From: Pomphorhynchus laevis
Taxonomy: Eukaryota > Acanthocephala > Palaeacanthocephala > Echinorhynchida > Pomphorhynchidae
DNA length: 64,000 nt
Reading direction: 5' to 3'
Assembly: GCA_012934845.2 (NCBI GenBank)
Contig: WNNJ02002946.1
Span: 1 to 64,000 of the forward strand
A model generated the notes under the pieces. That model was given only the letters and a program-made list of their open reading frames with translations. It did no database searches and was not told where the DNA came from. A program made the position numbers and the translations under genes. Numbering within the stretch: the first letter of the stretch is position 1; every line of letters begins with the position of its first letter. Positions 1 through 11,086 of the stretch are shown piece by piece.

Positions 1-172
1 AATACACATATATCATCAATGTATCGAAACATATATTTCATATATTTATATAATTTAGATTTATTTTTTAAACATTTATGAAAAATTCATATTCTATAAA
101 GCTTAAAAATACGTAAGCAATAATTGGGATACTATTACCACCCATTGGATCCGGTTCAAGGTAACCTGGCCA
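1..172. repeat. AT-rich repeat upstream of PLE fragment
   Basis: No gene seen. Bases 78-150 (attcatattctataaagctt ... ctattaccacccattgga) are closely matched at about 25060-25130, where the copy lies beside a hairpin and the unknown repeat-gene family. It may be an internal or terminal part of a PLE or of that repeat. Confidence 0.5.
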
Positions 173-385
173 ATGGATAGCAGTATCAGTTTCTTAGATG
201 TTAAGATTAGCCTGAATAATTTCACTACTTCTTTATTTCGGAAACCTACAGAAACCAACTTGTATATTCCTTGGAGTAGTAATCACTCTGCCAACACAAA
301 ATTGGGTGTATTTAGAAGCTTTTATATTAGAGCTTATAATCTTTGTAGTACTCCTAATTTGGTTTATGACAAGTTGTCTTTTTGA
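130..385 (+). pseudogene. Penelope-like element, RT C-terminal fragment (left half)
   Basis: The open frame 173-385 carries the post-palm region of a Penelope-like RT: ISFLDVKI, then FRKPTETNLYIPWSSNHS and RAYNLCSTPNLVYDKLSF. The ISFLDV...RKPT...Y..W.S.HS pattern is typical of PLE RTs. The frame stops being PLE at about 384 and resumes at about 5000 (LFIAFLRLGYPLKDLK), so 4.6 kb was inserted into this PLE. Upstream RT motifs are outside the window or lost. Confidence 0.8.
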
Positions 386-393
386 ATAATCAT

Positions 394-1585
394 CGAAGCA
401 GTATAATCTTGATTTGAGTATTGTAAATTTTGAAATACTGTTGTTGCATAAGCTGTTTGTCTATTGCTTGGTGATCGAATAGAATCCACATCAGATGAAG
501 TAGGTTGACTATTCATTTGATTATCGACTAGACCGCTTATATTTGAAAATATCAACTGTGAATATACTTGTGGGGATGTGTCCCTAAGACGAATTAGGTT
601 CTGTAGAATTTGTACAATCGTCCTCAATGCTCGAGTATTTGTGCATAGAGCACGAATTTCAGGTATTAGCCACTGACTTATAAACTCATTAATTACACGA
701 TGTACTTGTTCTCTTTGTCTTTCGTCCTGTATAAATTCATATGTACGCAGCAGATTAAGAAGAATCTTAAGCAGATTAAGTAGAATACCAGGATCGCAAA
801 GAGAATTATTCATATTTGGGTTAAAACTGGATGCCCGCAACATGTCGAATAACATGAGAGGATTTTCAGCATCGACTACTAATAATTGTTGAGGGTTCAT
901 CGTAGAATACCGATTAGTGTTTTCGCTTGACGTAGATTGCAAAGGCGACTCTAAACGGTTTGAATTAGATACATATGATCTAGACGAATCGATTTGAAAT
1001 GTAGTATTCTGAGATGCCCCCGGGTTTGGCAGGAGGTTTGTATTTTCAGTTCCTACTTGACTAGTGTTAGCTGTACTAGATTAGCTAGAATTAGTATTCA
1101 GAGGGTTATCGCCAAACTGATCTTGTGCCACATTAAGCATTGGTTCTTGAAAATCGCGATAAATTCTCTGTCGAACATTATATCCGCTCGGTAAACTCTC
1201 AAGGTTAATCAAGGCTCTATCATGGTTTCTCGTAATTTCTTGTATAGTTGTAGGATTACGAATAATTTCCATTGTTTGACGCAAATATCTGGATTATTAA
1301 CGAATTTTGAAACCTCGTGGTTCTGCTCCCTCACTCTTTGCATTTGTGGATTGTTAAGCTTAATTAAACTAAGCAATGCAGGATTACTCATAAGTCTTTG
1401 AGCCAAATTATTACTTAGAAAGTTTTGAGTTGCATGTGGATTAGTCTGAATAGTGCCAAAAATATTTTGTTGTATTTCAGTACAATTTGAATTTCCAAAT
1501 GGAAGGTTCAAAAATGGTGCAAGTGTTAATCTGGATAATGTTGCAGTTCCATAGGTATGTTGATCAATATTCGGTTGAAGCGATA
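394..1585 (-). pseudogene. Ubiquilin retro-copy fused 3' of RT (copy 1)
   Basis: The minus-strand frames spell a ubiquilin central and C-terminal region: a STI1-like helix set ([32 protein letters not shown]), then after a frameshift [52 protein letters not shown] and LLPNPG. A second STI1-like part follows (NPQQLLVVDAENP, LLRTYEFIQDE). Ubiquilins are shuttle factors that bind ubiquitinated clients and the proteasome. The N-terminal UBL domain is absent and the UBA domain is cut off at about 394. No introns are visible. A stop (NTNSS*) and the frameshift at about 1275 make it non-functional. It starts directly after the RT element's C-terminus with no spacer. Confidence 0.85.
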
Positions 1586-4500
1586 TCAACCCTCCTTAAT
1601 TGTTGGTGATTGCTGAAGTGACAAAGAAGCATTATTTGATTGTTTAGATGTTGAGTGATATGCCGAAGGTCGTCGTGGAGACATGAGTTGCAGGACAGGC
1701 ATGTCAACCTCAGAATGGTCGCCTTTGACGACGGAAGCTGACCGAATATTGGAGTCATGAACTATCTCAACTGACTGGGCCTCGGGCTGTGCAAGGTTGC
1801 TCAAAGAAAAGAGTCGCGGAGATGGGTCGTCACAAAATCCAAGACTTTTCTCTAGTAAGGGTTGGCCCATCTCGTCAAGACTTTTGAGGATCGCTTTAGC
1901 ATTTCCTCTCATCAGTGCGACGGACACGCGCTGAAATAACTGACCCGCTGTGCTGCAATACGGTGTACCGTTTCTACATGACATAGAACGAGCAATGAAA
2001 CGAATTAGCTTTTCCCCTTGGGGTTCCATCCTCCGTAAGTTTCAACAACTGCTGCCGTAAAACTGTATCCATTCTCCTCTAATTTGCGTTTATATTTCCT
2101 TTCCTTGACACAGGTGGCATACTTGCTTGCGGCATAGCCAGGGATCTCAGAAGCCATGGAAATATAAGCATTTTGTTGAGGGTTAGTTACGGCAAAATCA
2201 ACTGCTAAAGGAGGGTCCTTATAAAATAGAATGTCCGCCGGTCTCTCTCGCAAACCACGAACAAGGTTGGGTACCTCATTTGCCACCCTCAATCCAGCAG
2301 AAACCGCTGCTTGAAAGACTGTATCCCTCAAGCTATCATGTCGAATTCCAGGGTGGCCTCCAAACTGACATGTTAAGGCGTGGAAGCCGAATTTGTCTGC
2401 CATCCTAAGGCAGCGTCTGCATCGATAATCACTGTTCCAGAGAGACAACCCTAACCAAAGATGTAGTAGCACAACGAATTCATTTACTGCCAAGTTCATA
2501 TGTGTGGCTTTGCTAGGGACGGCCTGTAACCAAGCACACGCGTGTGGGCATGAAACTGCCAATAATCGGGCAGTATTGAAGCGATCGGCATTCTCCAATA
2601 GCCTGCGGCGCGACACTTCGTCAATGTGACAAGATAATCCTCGTTGATTTGTTTGCGGATTTCCTACATGTTGCGGAATAATAGATTTAACGAATTCGTA
2701 CCCAGGGAAAGTTAAAGGGTCAAGATTTAATTGGCTAGCGACAGTGTCTACACTGGACACGAAGGCTGCCTGAGAGTGTTGGAAGTAGCTTCGAAGGCCC
2801 AGTCCTCCCATCTTCAGCGGTAAGCGAGCTTGCATCCACGCCCACTTATCGGGTTGAATAGAAGTGATATTGCTAAAACACTTCAATATCAAGCGGTCGA
2901 ACAAACGGAAATACTCTTCGGCGAAGGCGGGGTCTATAGTGCGCATTAAATGGTCTACCCGTGGAGCGGATGCGCAGCTACGAAGCAGGATGAAAGCAAC
3001 TTGTGGGTCAGGGAGATTTTCGAGCGAGTCCAGAGTTTGACGCAGGGATGGTAGAACAACATCGACAAGGTATCCCGAACAATGTTCCTTAGACTTGATG
3101 GGACTTCCAAGAATTGTAAAGTTTTTTGTGGTGTTGACCAATGTGATCCATGGGCATCTGTTCTTTATCAAGTCGACCTTGTCTGCCCTACCAATTACTT
3201 CGGTTTTTCAGTTAATAGACAGTCCAATCGCAGGAAAATTAGCAGCAAGACGAGCCAGAGCCTCGCCCATCGCAACAGGAGTACCGCCGATTATTCCGTC
3301 GTCGAGGTACTATCTTTTTAAGCTGATACTTTCAATCTCCGATATCTAGACCACAATCGGATCAATCGCCAGGCAAAATAGAACTGGACCAAGAGGATCT
3401 CCTTGTTGTACCCCTCTTCGAGACTGAAGAGGTTTCAGGCTACCGAACCAAAGGCTCGAGGTAGTGCCGTAGCACCATGATGTCCATCGACTAATTTCTG
3501 GAAAATTCTTACTGATCGCGTCGACGAAGGAATTCCGGTTCAGCGTATTAAAAGCGTTAGCCAAGTCGATTTTAGCCCAAACCCAATTAACATCTTGATC
3601 ATGAAATTGTTGTAGACGACGTGCTTGATGTACTATCTGTTCCATTCCGTTTGATGTCGCTACACCGAGTTGGTGCGGATGGAGGGATTCGGCAAATCGC
3701 TGTCGAAGTTTGGAGCAAATACACTTAGCGCAAAGACGACGTAATGTCTCACCAATTGCAATGGGTGAGACATGCTATGTTCTACCCTCAAACCCAAATA
3801 GCCAGGAAAGGAAGAGGATGGAAATGATGAGACTGCGGCCTCAACTATGTCTGAGTCAACCGACAAGCGGGTATTCAAAGATGGCTGTCCAGGACTTTGG
3901 AGAACATCATTTAAGGGGTGTAGCTCTGTCAGTTTACTGCGCAAAGATTCTGAAAATTCGCATGCACTATTCGACGTAAGGCGGCGCATCGCCTTTCCGA
4001 AATTGCCATTTCTCGCCAATTCGATGACTTCCATAAATTCATTTTTCTTATCATTAGTTCCTCTGAATTTCCTGGATGATCGAAACCCCAAAGAGGAAAG
4101 GCAATCACGCTCTCTTCCATTTTCGAATTTGTTTATAAGCGCGTTAATATTAGATCTAGTGTTGTCTCCGGCATGATGCCGACCTGAGGAAGTCTGTAGG
4201 CATAGCTTCGGAAAGCACAGCAAACGCTCCCAATCGTTGGATGAATTTGAGCACAATGCCTCTAGAATTAAAGAGGAAAAAACATTGGCAACTCGGCGGC
4301 GAAGATTCCAAGGAATGTGCTTGATCGTGTTAACTGGTTCCATCCAAACCCTATGAAGAAGCTCGAAGGATCTCTTTTGATTTTCGCAGCAGGAACTGTC
4401 TATCTTTTCAAACTGAAACGATGTCTTCGAGGTGTTCTCGTTAGCTTCTAAAAACTCAGGTATTGTGTCAGTTGATGCGATAACGTTGTGAGAGCTGGCT

Positions 4501-4622
4501 GTCGGTAGATGTCCTGATCCTGAGCAGCGCAAGTTCACAGGTCCGTGTACCCGAAGATGACCTGATGCGTTAAGGCGAAACGATCCGCCACAGACTGCGC
4601 AACTAGCCGTATTCGCTTGCAT
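1586..4622 (-). pseudogene. YLDDG-family RT with CCHC and PD-(D/E)XK-like domain (copy 1)
   Basis: Read from ATG 4622. It opens with a Cys-rich finger (CAVCGGSFRLNASGHLRVHG ... LRCSGSG), then a pre-RT region. RT motifs follow at 3645-3290: KIDLANAFNTLNRNSF, GVQQGDPLGPVLFCLAID and *YLDDGIIGGTP, where the residue before YLDD is a stop. The C-terminal part at 3171-2005 has CRRCLRMADKFGFHALTC and RHDSLRD (CCHC type), RPADILFYKDPPLAVDFAV and ASKYATC, then ETYGGW. This resembles the restriction-like endonuclease end of R2-type non-LTR elements. After a frameshift at about 2020 the frame ends with QRVSVALMRGNAKAI. About 150 bp of the RT N-terminus seems deleted relative to the copy at 38.2 kb. The class assignment is by motif only. 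Confidence 0.8.
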
Positions 4623-4997
4623 GTTATCCCAAGCTCGGTTTTGTATTAATTAATTGTAAGCCGTTGGTTCGTAGCTGATTCGTAGTTGATTCGTGATTAT
4701 TATTATTGTTGATTGCAAGTTTTGATTGTAAGTAGTTATTAATTAGCAGCCGCGTCCACGATTGAAACGTTGTAATCAGTGTAATTGTATGTTTATTAGA
4801 AACCAAAATTTTTTGTAATTGGCAAAGCGGTGCTGTTCAAGAATCCACAAGTCTTATTAACAATTGGTTGTCTATATATCCAAACCACCAATTGTAGTTT
4901 GCAATAATTGTATTGTATTTACTTTAGATCTCAAATGTAATTTGCTAGAACAGTTATAAATTTTGTTCGTTTTGTTTATTGAAAGAAAAACAATAAT
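4623..4997 (-). other. 5' leader of the chimeric retroelement
   Basis: No ORF of note. Read on the minus strand, the stretch just before the ATG (taatacaaaaccgagcttgg, with several 'acgaaccaac/ctacgaatca' short repeats) matches the leader before the ATG at 38221. The homology fades further upstream. Confidence 0.6.
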
Positions 4998-5590
4998 AGT
5001 TGTCTTTTTTGTTTATTGCTTTTCTAAGATTGGGATATCCACTTAAAGACTTAAAGCGTATTGGCGAAATGATTGAGTCTCGTTTTTATCAACCCAGTGA
5101 TAAATTGATTGGTCCCCAAAAATTAAAATTGCAATGTACAATTCCCTCGTTTGATTGGTTGTCACGCTCGTTAACATTACAACTGAGGAAATTGATAAGA
5201 ATATCACACCTTCCAATTGACTTAACCATTAACGAAGGGAAACAAATAACAATTGACAATTTGATAAGTAGGTGTAAACGCGTTATTAAGAAAGTATTGG
5301 TTTATAGAATTGATTATTGCGATTGTGTGGAATTTTATGTAGGTCAAACCGGTCGAATGTTAAAGACAAGAATAAAAGAACATCGCGCTGCTCTGCATAC
5401 AGTGGCTCACTCTGCTGTTGATAAACATTCTCTTTTGACCGGACACGAAATTAACTTTGATGAAGTCCTTGATCATCGACAACAAGCCTTCTAACGACAG
5501 ATTCTTGAATCACTGTTCATCCGCGATCTCAAGCCGAAGTTAAATGAGAAGGATGGATATCATTTCATGTTGGGAAGTATTACATAGCAA
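4998..5590 (+). pseudogene. Penelope-like element, GIY-YIG end (right half)
   Basis: Continues the PLE at 130-385: LGYPLKDLKRI is the expected region after YDKLSF. About 280 nt further on is a GIY-YIG endonuclease domain, YRIDYCDCVEFYVGQTGRML, then TRIKEHRAAL. A stop at 5492 separates it from the usual C-terminus (ILESLFIRDLKPKLNEKDGY, ending near 5585). GIY-YIG nucleases make the target nick for PLE insertion. Further downstream (5670-5720) lies agatgatgccagctaggcat plus cgaaatattc, a PLE-like 3' motif. Confidence 0.88.
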
Positions 5591-6904
5591 ATTGACGAGA
5601 TTATCGCTGGTTTTCCTTGTTTTGACTTTTTCTTCTTTTTATGTTAACGTGTACACTTTTTTGCCTTCATTTCAGATTGCTGGAGATGATGCCAGCTAGG
5701 CATCGAAATATTCAATTTAATAAATTTTGCGTTGGTTTTTGCCATCTTTCTTCTAATTTAAATCTCGATAACATCTCGATTATCTTGTAACATTATTTTA
5801 TATAGCAAACACTTAAATAAGTTTAAGTGTTTAAGAAAATTTATAATGCTTAGCATAAAATGGTACTTACATACCATTTTGTAAGAAATAGTATATAATT
5901 GGTATTACATACTATTGTAAATGGTATTTTATCTTTTACCATTTTGTAAAAAATATAAATTAAAATAAAAATTTTAAAATTATAAAAATCATAAAAATTT
6001 AGAAAAAATTCAAATGTAAAATATCTCGATAACATCTCGATTATCTTGTAACATTTTTTTATATGGCAAACACTTAAATAAGTTTCTATGATGGAAATTG
6101 AAAAATAGTTTTCCTAAAGAAATGCATAAATATTTTTCTGATTTTTTCATTTTATTGTTTGAGCGGACCTTCCTGGTTAGTCATAGATCATCAAACTATT
6201 GCATATTTTGAATATTTACAATAATTTTGTTCTGCTTTAAGAAAATAAATAAAATATGGCGAAGTAGTAAATATCGTAATTGTTCCATTGTATTTTTATT
6301 TGATACTTTATTTGAGGCATTTAATGGAATTCGATTTTCGTAAAATTTTGAATAAAATTCATATTATCTTTATATGAGCAATAAATTGATATCTGAATAT
6401 TAAAGTTATCAGATTATCTTATAGTAAAAAGTACATTTTATCAAATAATTTGTTGTTTGCGAGTTTTTATAAAAAACATGATTTTTACATTTTACATTTT
6501 GCATTTTTACAATTTTACAAACTCGCCAATTTAAACATTTAAAACATTTTTATTGTTTTAAACTTCGAAATTTTAATTTTGGTATAAAAATAAATTTGAA
6601 TCTTTTTGTATGAATTAATGCTTATTTCAATCCAAGTGTTGAATTAACAATCTTTTATAAATTAATGCTTATTTATAAATTATATATTTATTAGAATATT
6701 CATATTATTTATAAAAATTAAATTAATTTTCATTTATATAAAAATGTATTTATAAACATAAATATTAAATAAATATCAGATAATTTGTTGATAATTAGTA
6801 AAGAGAATATTTTATCAAATAATTTGTTGTTTGCAAAACATGATTTTTACATTTTTATTGTTTTTAACTTCGAAATTTTATGAAAAATTATATTTACAAA
6901 CAAA
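5591..6904. repeat. AT-rich non-coding stretch with 62-bp direct repeats
   Basis: No credible gene. A 62-bp sequence beginning atctcgataacatctcgatt occurs at about 5762-5823 and again at 6025-6084, flanking about 200 bp rich in 'taccatttt/aaatggta' inverted motifs. It looks like a small insertion with a long target duplication. The aatttgttgtttgc ... catgatttttacattttta segment near 6450-6560 recurs at 6820-6900 and, inverted, at 58455-58600. Confidence 0.55.
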
Positions 6905-7640
6905 ATGAAGAGATTTAATTGTGGCATACGATTTATTAGTCATGATATTGAACGCATTTTGCTCACAATCCATCTTGACACTCAGGGAGATCCCCTCGCT
7001 ATGGCTGCATTCGCCGTTTCATCGCTAGCACTGATAAAACGAATTGAGGCGCATATACCTATCGTATTCCAACGATGGTATGCTGATGACGGCAATTTTG
7101 TTAGGAATATTGTTGATCTGCAAAGAGTATGGATGCCGCTTAAATAGATAGGACCACAATATGGCTATAATGTCAATCCGGTTAAGACCAAACTCTTAGT
7201 CCATGATCACGTTCACGATCTGGAAACATAAACGCTACAAAACGAAGGAGTACAATTACACCGATGCGGATTAAAAATACTGGGGAGCTCTGTTGGTGAT
7301 ACAAATTTCATCGAGAACTTTGTCAAAAGGTCAGTTGATGTTTGGAAAGAGCTCATTACAAATTTGATGTCTATCTCAGAGCTAGAATCACGCTCATGCT
7401 ATGTAGCCTTCGTACATGCTGTTCAAGCAAAATGGACACACATATGTCGCACGAATCTGTGTGACCCAGCCTTGTTTGTGCCCATTACTGACCTCATTTT
7501 CAGCGCATTCTCCACTAAAGTTACGGGACACGAACCGACATCTACTGATCAGTAATTTACAAGGATGTATAGTCATTGAAGCAGTAAGGAACACCAATGA
7601 TGTCAAGAGCACCACTGAGAATATGATTTGGGCTTGTTGA
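6905..7640 (+). pseudogene. RT fragment of WYADDG family
   Basis: The frame starting at 6905 contains TQGDPLAMAAFAVSSLALIK and QRWYADDGNFV, the RT motifs B and C of a non-LTR family also seen at 32.0-34.3 kb (TQGDPFAMAGFSLASIPLI, HKWYADDANFVG). A stop at 7145 is followed in the same reading by GYNVNPVKTKLLVHD and, further on, HAVQAKWTHICRT, the thumb and post-RT region. It is 5'-truncated and ends where an L2 fragment of opposite strand begins at about 7645. Confidence 0.75.
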
Positions 7641-7646
7641 AAAGAA

Positions 7647-8553
7647 TTAATATTTAAAATCGGAAAAAAGATTACTTAAAGTAATAGTGTCAGAGTCAGC
7701 CGGGCGATCAAGACGAATGTTAAAGTCACCGAGAACAAATGTAGGAGTATAAGACAATGAACAGTGAGAAAGAAGATTTGCCAGCTCGCTAAAGAACATA
7801 CGTGAGGGGGCAGCTGAGCCTGGGCGGTATGCAATCACAAGTTCAAGAGGGAAAGGAGTTGATGATCGACATATTAGCAATTCGAAAGAAGCGCAACGGA
7901 TGTTAGAATTAATTTTACGTAGAGACGTTGGGTGGCGAGCAATGGCAACGATACCGCCATAATTAGAAGCAGTAGATGTAGAAGAGACAATTTGACCAGC
8001 TGATTTAACTAAAGAACAGCCAGAGCAACATAGACGACGAATAGCAATATCGTCAGAGTTAGAGTGCCAGGATTCGGTAATGCAGAGTATATCGATAGAT
8101 AATTGATTGACAATATGAAGGAGCATATCATCTTTATGAAGAATGGAGCGAGTGTTAAAAATACTAAGACGAAAAGTATGTTCAGGAGCTAGATCGACTA
8201 GCAAAGAAGACTGGGAGGAGAGACGGGACTCCATTGAATTTTTAACATCGTACGTAGGACATAAAATTTCCGTTGTTTTTACGAATTGATAGAGATGACT
8301 CACCGTTTGTTTCACGTCGATGTTTCTCAATGCGAGCTAAATTGAGCTGGGCAATATCATAAGGAGAGCGGTCAGGAAAGATACGACAAGTAGATGAAGT
8401 GGTGAGAAGTTTAAAACGTTGAGAGAGTACCGAAAAGGAATGTAAACTATGTCGTAAAACGATTTTTAAGAGTGGAGGACTAAGATGATAAGATTTAATG
8501 GATTTGTTTAAACGAATAAAGGATACAGGAGCGATATAAAGGATACTCGGCAA
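7647..8553 (-). pseudogene. L2/CR1-like element fragment: ORF1 end and APE endonuclease
   Basis: Frame 8553-8242 matches the end of ORF1 of the L2 at 46.1-50.4 kb (SFIRLNKS, SPPLLKIVLRH, SVLSQRFKLL). Frame 8330-7647 is an APE-type endonuclease: LSIFNTRSILHKDDML, DILCITESWHS, NYGGIVAIARH, LVIAYRPG and FVLGDFNIRLDRP. It stops before the catalytic SDH region and RT. The endonuclease would nick target DNA for target-primed reverse transcription. Confidence 0.85.
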
Positions 8554-9546
8554 ATGGCGAGTTCACGCCAACTCGTTTTTTGAAAAGGCGTCAACTTTAA
8601 AAGTAAAGATTACTTACTTTAAAAGTAAAAATTTATAAAAAAGTTAAGAAATATTTATTTCGAACAAACATGTGAAAGATTTATCGAGTACATCAAGGTA
8701 AGCCTAAGATTCAAAAAAATAATTAACGATAATTCTAAGTTTCTCTCCTTTTTAAATTTTTTTAATCTCAAATAAACTGTCTATACTTCTGATTACTGTA
8801 AACTTTTTTTTTCTTCACCCAGCACCTCATTTATAAATTGTGCAACATTCGGATGTGCAACATGAGTTCGCAAATTTAAAATTTTGTGCAGTTGGTTGTT
8901 ATCGGACGTCTGAAAATGTCTTTCTTTTATTATCAGATGTTCTGACTGCACCTTTCTTCATATATATTGGCTAAAGTGGAAGAGACAATCATTCAACGTC
9001 GATTCTTTAAATTCTTTTATTATGGCATTTATAAGTGCTACTTCAAAGTCACAAACTATATTTTAAGGTTAAAATGAAAACACTCGCTTAAAACTTGACG
9101 ATAAAGCGCTTTTGATTACCCAGTCATCAAAATATATATAATTGAATAAAATCTTACGAATATTTCACCAAATATAATCAAAATTAGAAAGAATTTAGGA
9201 GAAGCAGCCCTAAATGTTCAATCAATAAGGCAAACTCTTTAACTTTCAATAAATTTTTTCTTATAGCAATGGGAAAATATAACAAATCTTTACTCACTTT
9301 TAACTCTACTATTATACAAGAGAAACATATTACCTTTATAGTCTACTTTTAAATTGTCAGGAATATGTATGCATTTGATGTGATATTATTAAGTTTTTTC
9401 TATACCTTTCGATTAAATCGTTAATTGACTCAATTGAAGGCAATGTTTTTTAAAGTTATCATTCTTAAAGTTTCGTAAAGCTCTCATTATGATATCAGAG
9501 GACTGTTACGAAGTTTCTCTGACTCTTTTTAGTTTATTTTTAAATT
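8554..9546. other. AT-rich non-coding stretch
   Basis: No gene recognised. Its left edge (8552-8610: gcgagttcacgccaactcgt, ggcgtcaacttt) resembles the left part of the repeat at 9780-9850 (gagttgacgcc, gacttcaactcgcc), so this may be the border of the same repeat family in inverted or shuffled form. Confidence 0.4.
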
Positions 9547-9759
9547 TTAGCTTTGCAATTTTTGAAGCTTGTTAAGTGTGGGAGTGATCTTTAGATCCAG
9601 AATCCATAGATTATTTTCAAAAACAAAACAGCACTTACACTTTCGATCTTGACACCTAAATTTTACAATTGACTCCGATGAACTGGCCATTGTGTAGATA
9701 AAATTGTTTTGGCAAAACAACTTTCCTCCCTGCTGACTGTTTATAATATAAAATTCCAT
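9547..9759 (-). pseudogene. Possible FLYWCH-type zinc-finger fragment
   Basis: The 70-codon frame contains GGKLFCQNNFIYT, then KFRCQDRKCKCCFVFENN. The aromatic/Leu spacing before an RC...CKC pair resembles a FLYWCH finger, often found at the N-terminus of Mutator-like transposases. The usual W-x-C is F-x-C here, and the terminal HxH is not present (KITPTLN). It is likely a decayed fragment; this assignment is tentative. Confidence 0.35.
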
Positions 9760-9765
9760 GTAAGG

Positions 9766-10984
9766 GGTTAATTTTTTTACAACAACCTTGTGGTGAGTTG
9801 ACGCCTTTTTTAAAAATAAGAGTTGACTTCAACTCGCCATATGGAGAGTTGACGCGAAACCCATATATTTATTAATTTGATCTTTCCTCTTATAATCGTT
9901 TACCATTTTAATTAATGTTTTAATTTCATCAAATATATAAGTTTCCCAAATGTTTATTACCTTTGATAGAATTTTCCTAAGTTCACTATTTTCAATTAAT
10001 TCAAGATTATGAATACATATAAGTTCATTTATTTTATCAAAATTAAAATTTTTGCAATTGCATAATGTTTCTAGAATGTTGCTAATATCATCGTTACATA
10101 TTGATTTCAATTCTTCATAATTATAAATTTTTCGTCCAAAGGGCGTTAGATAGTGTTGCACAAGCATGACGCCATAAAGGCGTAATGACGACATAAATTT
10201 ATGACGTCATGACGCCACATGACGTCATGCGTTATGTTCAAACATTAAATTCCTTAAAGGGGTTAAATTATTTTACAAAAACCTTGTGGTGAATTAACGC
10301 CATTTTACAAAAACGAGTTGGCTTCAACTCGGCCTATGGCAAGTTGAGGCGAAACCCATATCTTTATTAATTTGATTTTTCCTCTTATAATTGTTTGGTA
10401 TTTAAATTTATCTTTTTATTTTTCTTATTATGCTTTAATTTAGTAAGTTCTCTATACATATCTTTATTAATTTGATCTTTCCTTTTATAATTGTTTGTTA
10501 TGTTCATTTTATTTTTAATTTTATCTAATATATAAGATCTAATATCTAATACATTATCTAATATTTTATTTTACCAAAATTAAGATTGATATAATAAAGA
10601 TTAATCTAATTTTATCTAATATATAAGTTTTCCAAATGTTTATCTTTGATGTATTCCAATTGTGTAACGAATTGTAAATTTTATTTTTAGTGCTATCACC
10701 CTTTTGTTGCAATTCATTCTGTTTCTATAATGTTTATAATATTATCATTACATAATGATTTCAATTCTTGATTGTAATTACAAATTTTTCGTCCTCATGG
10801 CGTTAGCGAGTGTTGTACTAGCATGACGCCATAAAGGCGTAATGACGCCAAAAAATTACTATTATTTATTGCATTTAATCTATATTTATACTCTTTTGTT
10901 GCAATTCATTCTGTTTCTAGAAGTATCTAATAGCATCGTTACATATTGATTTCAATTCTTTATTCTTTGTATTTTTTGTTTAAA
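9766..10984. repeat. 2-kb repeat, copy 1 left half
   Basis: From ggggttaattttttt to about 10984 this is near-identical to 58604-59915. The second half of the unit resumes at 14550, so a 3.6-kb element interrupts copy 1. Within the unit the segment 'cattctgtttc...gtttctaa...atcgttacatattgatttcaattctt' recurs in three degenerate versions, as if the unit grew by internal duplication. The motif atgacgccataaaggcgtaa and neighbouring tgacgtcatg palindromes occur at about 10163-10230 and again near 10823. Confidence 0.8.
9829..10194 (-). CDS. Conserved unknown repeat-borne protein (121 aa), copy 1
   Basis: Unrecognised. It is an intact 121-codon frame starting MSSLRLYGVMLVQHYLTPFG, with RKIYNYEELKSICNDDI, ILETLCNCKNFNFDKINELI and a charged helical C-terminus. 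The copy at 59034-58669 differs by only a few residues. Diverged homologues (KICNYNKELKS, CNDNI, METECNCKS) sit at about 25330 and 31200, where they follow an upstream domain (YNHTINVNNNNRKYTL, CIDNINIAGLL). No transmembrane segment or catalytic motif is evident. It may be a fragment of a longer transposon protein; it could also be non-coding repeat that happens to stay open. Confidence 0.4.
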   Translation of the reverse strand: MSSLRLYGVMLVQHYLTPFGRKIYNYEELKSICNDDISNILETLCNCKNFNFDKINELICIHNLELIENSELRKILSKVINIWETYIFDEIKTLIKMVNDYKRKDQINKYMGFASTLHMAS

Positions 10985-11086
10985 AAAAACACTACATATC
11001 GACATAAATAATGACAACAAAATAGTTATAATGTCAATTTCAGATAAATGAACTGCATCTTGAACTTGACATGACATTCTCCAACA

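Larger units (their letters stand above)
384..4997 (-). mobile_element. RT retroelement-ubiquilin chimera inserted in a PLE
   Basis: This stretch interrupts a PLE frame. It is bordered by agttgtcttttt at 372-383 and agttgtctttttt at 4998-5010, which look like a target-site duplication of about 12 bp. On the minus strand it holds, in order, a 5' leader (4997-4623), a YLDDG-family RT/endonuclease ORF (4622-1586) and a ubiquilin-derived segment (about 1585-394). The insertion ends inside ubiquilin, before the UBA domain, with no clear poly-A. The short AT-rich direct repeat is suggestive rather than proof; the PLE frame broken exactly at the same points is the stronger evidence. Confidence 0.7.
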
